Below, piece after piece: positions 4,530 to 6,972 of a stretch of DNA of 6,972 bases. Each line of letters begins with the position of its first letter. The stretch's first letter is position 1. Source of the stretch: Candidatus Aenigmatarchaeota archaeon (lineage in GTDB: Archaea > Aenigmatarchaeota > Aenigmatarchaeia > GW2011-AR5); contig JACQIH010000070.1 in the NCBI GenBank assembly GCA_016198625.1, positions 1 to 6,972 of the forward strand, in the 5' to 3' direction. The position numbers were made by a program, and so were the translations under genes. Below the pieces are notes generated by a model, which was not told the DNA's origin, did no database searches, and saw only the letters and a list, made by a program, of their open reading frames with translations.

Positions 4530-5477
4530 ATGCTGGAAAAACTGTTTTCGCAGGGATGGCTCGGGAAGCCCGCCCCGCCTCTGGATGCCGTGGCATGGCT
4601 CAACACGAAGCCGCTCAGCATGGCGAAGCTGCGCGGCAAGGTCGTTCTCGTGGATTTCTGGACGTATTCCTGCATCAACTGCCAGAGGACCCTGCCGTAC
4701 CTGAAGCAGTGGCACGAGGATTACAGCAGGAAAGGCCTCGTCATAATCGGCGTTCATACGCCCGAATTCGAGTTCGAGAAGGACGTCGACAACGTGAGGC
4801 AAGCGGTGAAAAAGCACGGGATCGAATACGCCGTTGCCGTTGATAGCGACCACAAAACATGGAACAATTACCGGAACAAATGGTGGCCGCGGAAGCTCCT
4901 TGTCGACAAGAAAGGAGCGATTGCGTACGACCATGCAGGCGAGGGCGCGTATTCAGAGACCGAGGGAAAGATCGTCGAGCTGCTCGGGCTGAAAACGACC
5001 ATCACGAAAGAGGAGACAGCTGCCCAGCAGCGCCGCGTAACGCCCGAAATATACGCGGGACACCTGCGCAACCAGGGGCTCGGCAACGGCGTGGTGTGCC
5101 TGCCCGGCGACTGCTCCAGCTATTCGGACCCGAAACACCACCGCAGCGATGTCATATACCTGGAAGGCGAGTGGGCGCAGCACGAGGAACATCTGCAGCA
5201 CGAAAAAAAGCGCGGCCACCTTGCCCTGAAATACACGGCGTCGGAAGTCAATGCCGTGCTGGACGCGGAAAGGACGGCTAGGGCAGAAATACTGCTGAAC
5301 GACAAGCCGCTGAAGGACGGCGAAGCCGGCGACGATGTCGTGATGGAAGGCGGGAAAAGCTTCGTGATAGTCACCCATCCGGACATGTACAGCCTTGTGA
5401 AAGGCGGGCACGGCACGAACGAGATTAAAATAATAACGGAGGACAGGCTGAAGGTTTTCGCCTTCACTTTCGGGTAA
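4530..5477 (+). CDS. soluble DipZ-like thioredoxin-fold protein with C-terminal beta domain
   Basis: The 315-residue protein resembles the soluble C-terminal portion of DipZ (cytochrome c biogenesis/thiol-disulfide family). Residues 10-155 form a TlpA/AhpC-like thioredoxin fold: LGKPAPPLDAVAWLN, GKVVLVDFWTYSC-IN-CQRTLPYL with redox cysteines Cys48 and Cys51, VIIGVHTPEFEFEKD, TWNNYRNKWWP with the probable cis-Pro120, and LVDKKGAIAY. Residues about 170-315 match the DipZ beta-sandwich (carbohydrate-binding-module-like) domain: TPEIYAGHL, YLEGEW, LALKYTASEVNAVL, and the closing FAFTFG. Full DipZ has an N-terminal CcdA-like membrane domain; here it is absent, no signal peptide is visible, and no ccdA gene lies in the window, so the protein is probably cytosolic. 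A second cysteine pair, Cys190 and Cys195 (CLPGDC), lies between the domains. It is coupled to the YHS gene. The family call is firm; the electron donor and substrate are unknown. Confidence 0.88.
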   Translation: MLEKLFSQGWLGKPAPPLDAVAWLNTKPLSMAKLRGKVVLVDFWTYSCINCQRTLPYLKQWHEDYSRKGLVIIGVHTPEFEFEKDVDNVRQAVKKHGIEYAVAVDSDHKTWNNYRNKWWPRKLLVDKKGAIAYDHAGEGAYSETEGKIVELLGLKTTITKEETAAQQRRVTPEIYAGHLRNQGLGNGVVCLPGDCSSYSDPKHHRSDVIYLEGEWAQHEEHLQHEKKRGHLALKYTASEVNAVLDAERTARAEILLNDKPLKDGEAGDDVVMEGGKSFVIVTHPDMYSLVKGGHGTNEIKIITEDRLKVFAFTFG

Positions 5478-5487
5478 TTTAACTGAA

Positions 5488-5493
5488 TATAAA
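5488..5493 (+). promoter_or_regulatory. TATA box for the DEAD-box helicase gene (leaderless)
   Basis: TATAAA, ten bases after the DipZ-like stop codon, is centred about 25 bases before the ATG at 5515. There is no ribosome binding site, so a leaderless mRNA starting at 5515 fits best. The in-frame ATG at 5506 is only about 16 bases from the box and would lie upstream of the expected start. Confidence 0.55.
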
Positions 5494-5514
5494 TGCATCG
5501 TCTAAATGATTATT

Positions 5515-6681
5515 ATGTTTGAGAAGTTCAATATTGACAAGCGGGTGCTAGCGGCGCTCAAGGACATGAATTTCACGAAGGCGACGGAAATACAGAACCG
5601 GGTCATCCCCGTGGCGATGCAGGGGAATGACCTTGTGGCGCAGTCCATGACGGGCAGCGGCAAGACGGCCGCCTTCGGCATTCCGATGCTGCATTTCATC
5701 GAGCCCAGGCGCGGCGTGCAGGTCCTTATTCTCGTGCCGACGCGCGAGCTGGCTGAACAGGTCGGAAGCGAAATAAAAAAATTCTCGAAATACACCCACA
5801 TGAGCGTCGCGAAGGTCTACGGCGGCGTGGGCATCGAGCCGCAGATACACGCGCTGCGCACCGCCGAGATAGTGGTCGGCACGCCCGGGCGAATCCTGGA
5901 CCACATGAGCAGGAGAACCGTGAATTTCTCACCGGTGAAAATACTTGTTCTGGACGAAGCAGACAGGATGCTTGACATGGGATTCATAGACGACATACGG
6001 CGCATTGTTAATACCCTGCCGAGAAAAAGGCAGACGATGCTTTTCTCCGCGACCATATCCGACGACGTCATGCGCATAGCGAGGAACTACATGAACAATC
6101 CCGTCAGGATAACAACGACCGTCCGCGTTCCGCTGCACAAGCTGAGGCAGTTTTACTGCGACGTCCCCGAAGAGGATAAAATATCCCTGCTTCTGCACCT
6201 TATCAAGAAGGAAAAGCCGTCCCTGGCAATAATTTTCTCGAACACCAAAAGGGAAACGGACTTCGTAGCGCAGGCGCTGGAACAGAACGGCGTGGAGGCG
6301 AAGGCCATACACGGCGACATGACGCAGCAGCAACGCCTGTATGTGATGGAGGGTTTTCACCGGGGCAGGCCGCATATCCTGGTCGCCACGGATGTCGCGG
6401 CGCGCGGCCTGGACATCAAGAACGTAACGCACATTTTCAACTACGATGTCCCCAACGACGCCGACAACTATACGCACCGCATCGGCAGGACCGCGCGGCT
6501 GGGAAAGGAAGGCAAGGCGATAACGCTGCTGTCGAAGAAAGACCACGAATCCTTCAGGCGCATCCACAGGTTTCTCCCTGACATAGAAAAGATGGTTGAA
6601 AAGGACTACCCGAAGGTTTTTGTGAGAAGGCCCCAGAGGCATTACGGCGGCCGCAGGCATTTCGGCAGAAGAAGGTACTGA
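5515..6681 (+). CDS. DEAD-box ATP-dependent RNA helicase
   Basis: The 388-residue protein has the complete set of superfamily 2 DEAD-box motifs. These are the Q motif (F20 and TEIQ, 24-27), motif I SMTGSGKT (44-51), Ia PTREL (75-79), GG (103-104), Ib TPGR (123-126), II DEAD (147-150), III SAT (178-180), IV IIFSNTK (239-245), V ATDVAARGLD (291-300) and VI HRIGRTAR (321-328). All catalytic residues are present, so it should be an active ATP-dependent RNA remodelling enzyme acting in the cytoplasm, for example in ribosome assembly or RNA decay. The length is that of a minimal two-RecA-domain core with a short basic Arg/Gly/His tail (about 371-388) that likely adds RNA affinity. The ATG at 5515 fits the TATA box; an ATG at 5506 would add three residues. 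The gene converges on the next gene with seven bases between stop codons. Confidence 0.95.
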   Translation: MFEKFNIDKRVLAALKDMNFTKATEIQNRVIPVAMQGNDLVAQSMTGSGKTAAFGIPMLHFIEPRRGVQVLILVPTRELAEQVGSEIKKFSKYTHMSVAKVYGGVGIEPQIHALRTAEIVVGTPGRILDHMSRRTVNFSPVKILVLDEADRMLDMGFIDDIRRIVNTLPRKRQTMLFSATISDDVMRIARNYMNNPVRITTTVRVPLHKLRQFYCDVPEEDKISLLLHLIKKEKPSLAIIFSNTKRETDFVAQALEQNGVEAKAIHGDMTQQQRLYVMEGFHRGRPHILVATDVAARGLDIKNVTHIFNYDVPNDADNYTHRIGRTARLGKEGKAITLLSKKDHESFRRIHRFLPDIEKMVEKDYPKVFVRRPQRHYGGRRHFGRRRY

Positions 6682-6688
6682 TTCTCGG

Positions 6689-6972
6689 TCACTTTGCAAT
6701 GTTCGCAAGGATGCACTGCCCCGTCGCCGGGTCGCACGTTCCATATATTATAAGATTGTAGATTCCGCCGACCGCGAAATACAGGCTGGCGAAGAACAAA
6801 ATCACGAAAGCCCATGAAACAAGCTCAAAGCGGTCGTACCAGAAGCGAGCCAGCCGCGGCGACCATGATAGTTTTTTGAAAACTGACATTTTCGCCTTCC
6901 TGTCAAAGCCGGATTCGCACTCGCGCAGCTTAATCCGGTTAAGCACGCAGTCAAGCGCTTCTCGCGCAAGGA
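6689..6972 (-). CDS. small single-span membrane protein with extracytoplasmic CX6C (5' end uncertain)
   Basis: I cannot assign this gene to a named family. The reading frame is open from the TGA at 6689-6691 to the window edge. Possible starts are a GTG at 6946 (85 residues) and an ATG at 6889 (66 residues) preceded by an AGGAAGG-like site; it may also be the end of a longer protein. With the GTG as residue 1, residues 1-40 are basic and polar (RIKLRECESGFDRKAK, KKLSWSPRLARFWYDRF). About 43-67 is one hydrophobic helix (WAFVILFFASLYFAVGG), followed by YNLIIYGTCDPATGQC and a short tail. Positive charge before the helix predicts the C-terminus outside the cell, putting Cys71 and Cys78 where they could form a disulfide. 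The bases upstream of 6889 keep a coding-like codon pattern, favouring the longer forms. Confidence 0.6.
   Translation of the reverse strand, partial: LAREALDCVLNRIKLRECESGFDRKAKMSVFKKLSWSPRLARFWYDRFELVSWAFVILFFASLYFAVGGIYNLIIYGTCDPATGQCILANIAK

Noticed and set aside
4272..4934. 220-residue minus-strand frame
   Set aside because: It is antisense to the YHS gene and to the redox domain of the DipZ-like gene and has no recognisable motif.
5929..6744. 271-residue minus-strand frame opposite the helicase
   Set aside because: It is antisense to helicase motifs II to VI and overlaps the end of the small membrane protein gene; it looks like a mirror of G/C-rich coding sequence.

Overview
The window looks like chromosomal DNA of an archaeon. 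Three observations point that way. A tRNA-Cys gene lacks an encoded CCA end. At least two genes have a TATA-like box about 25 bases before an ATG with no Shine-Dalgarno sequence, the leaderless layout. A PhoU/TrkA-C regulator is paired with a duplicated MgtE-type permease, an arrangement known mainly from archaea. I cannot name the lineage from this sequence. No transposase, integrase, phage gene or CRISPR array is visible.

Layout. Positions 1-390 hold the C-terminal end of an SPL-like radical SAM protein (+). A short MscL channel (+, 461-760) follows. It converges on a two-gene minus-strand operon: a PhoU/TrkA-C regulator (2838 to 2254) and then an MgtE/SLC41-like divalent cation transporter (2253 to 928). 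The mscL-mgtE gap (761-927) is full of inverted repeats, including a symmetric A5-stem-T5 structure that could terminate both transcripts. A divergent 192-bp region separates the operon from an MscS channel (+, 3031-4089). tRNA-Cys(GCA) lies on the minus strand (4142-4212). It is followed by a structured intergenic stretch (4213-4340), then a 45-residue YHS metal-site protein (4383-4520) closely coupled to a soluble DipZ-like thioredoxin protein (4530-5477). A DEAD-box RNA helicase (+, 5515-6681) then converges, with only 7 bp between stop codons, on a small single-span membrane protein (-) whose frame is still open at the window edge.

How the genes fit together. Positions 461-4089 form an ion and turgor block: two different mechanosensitive channels flank a Mg2+-type transporter with its predicted ligand-sensing regulator. 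Positions 4383-5477 form a cytosolic thiol/metal pair. The radical SAM and helicase genes are ordinary housekeeping functions.

No wholly new system can be claimed. The least explained material is non-coding. Hairpin repeats at 860-912 and 4291-4340 share sequence and spacing while their stem tips differ in a way that keeps base pairing. The second lies inside an interlocked pair of inverted repeats.
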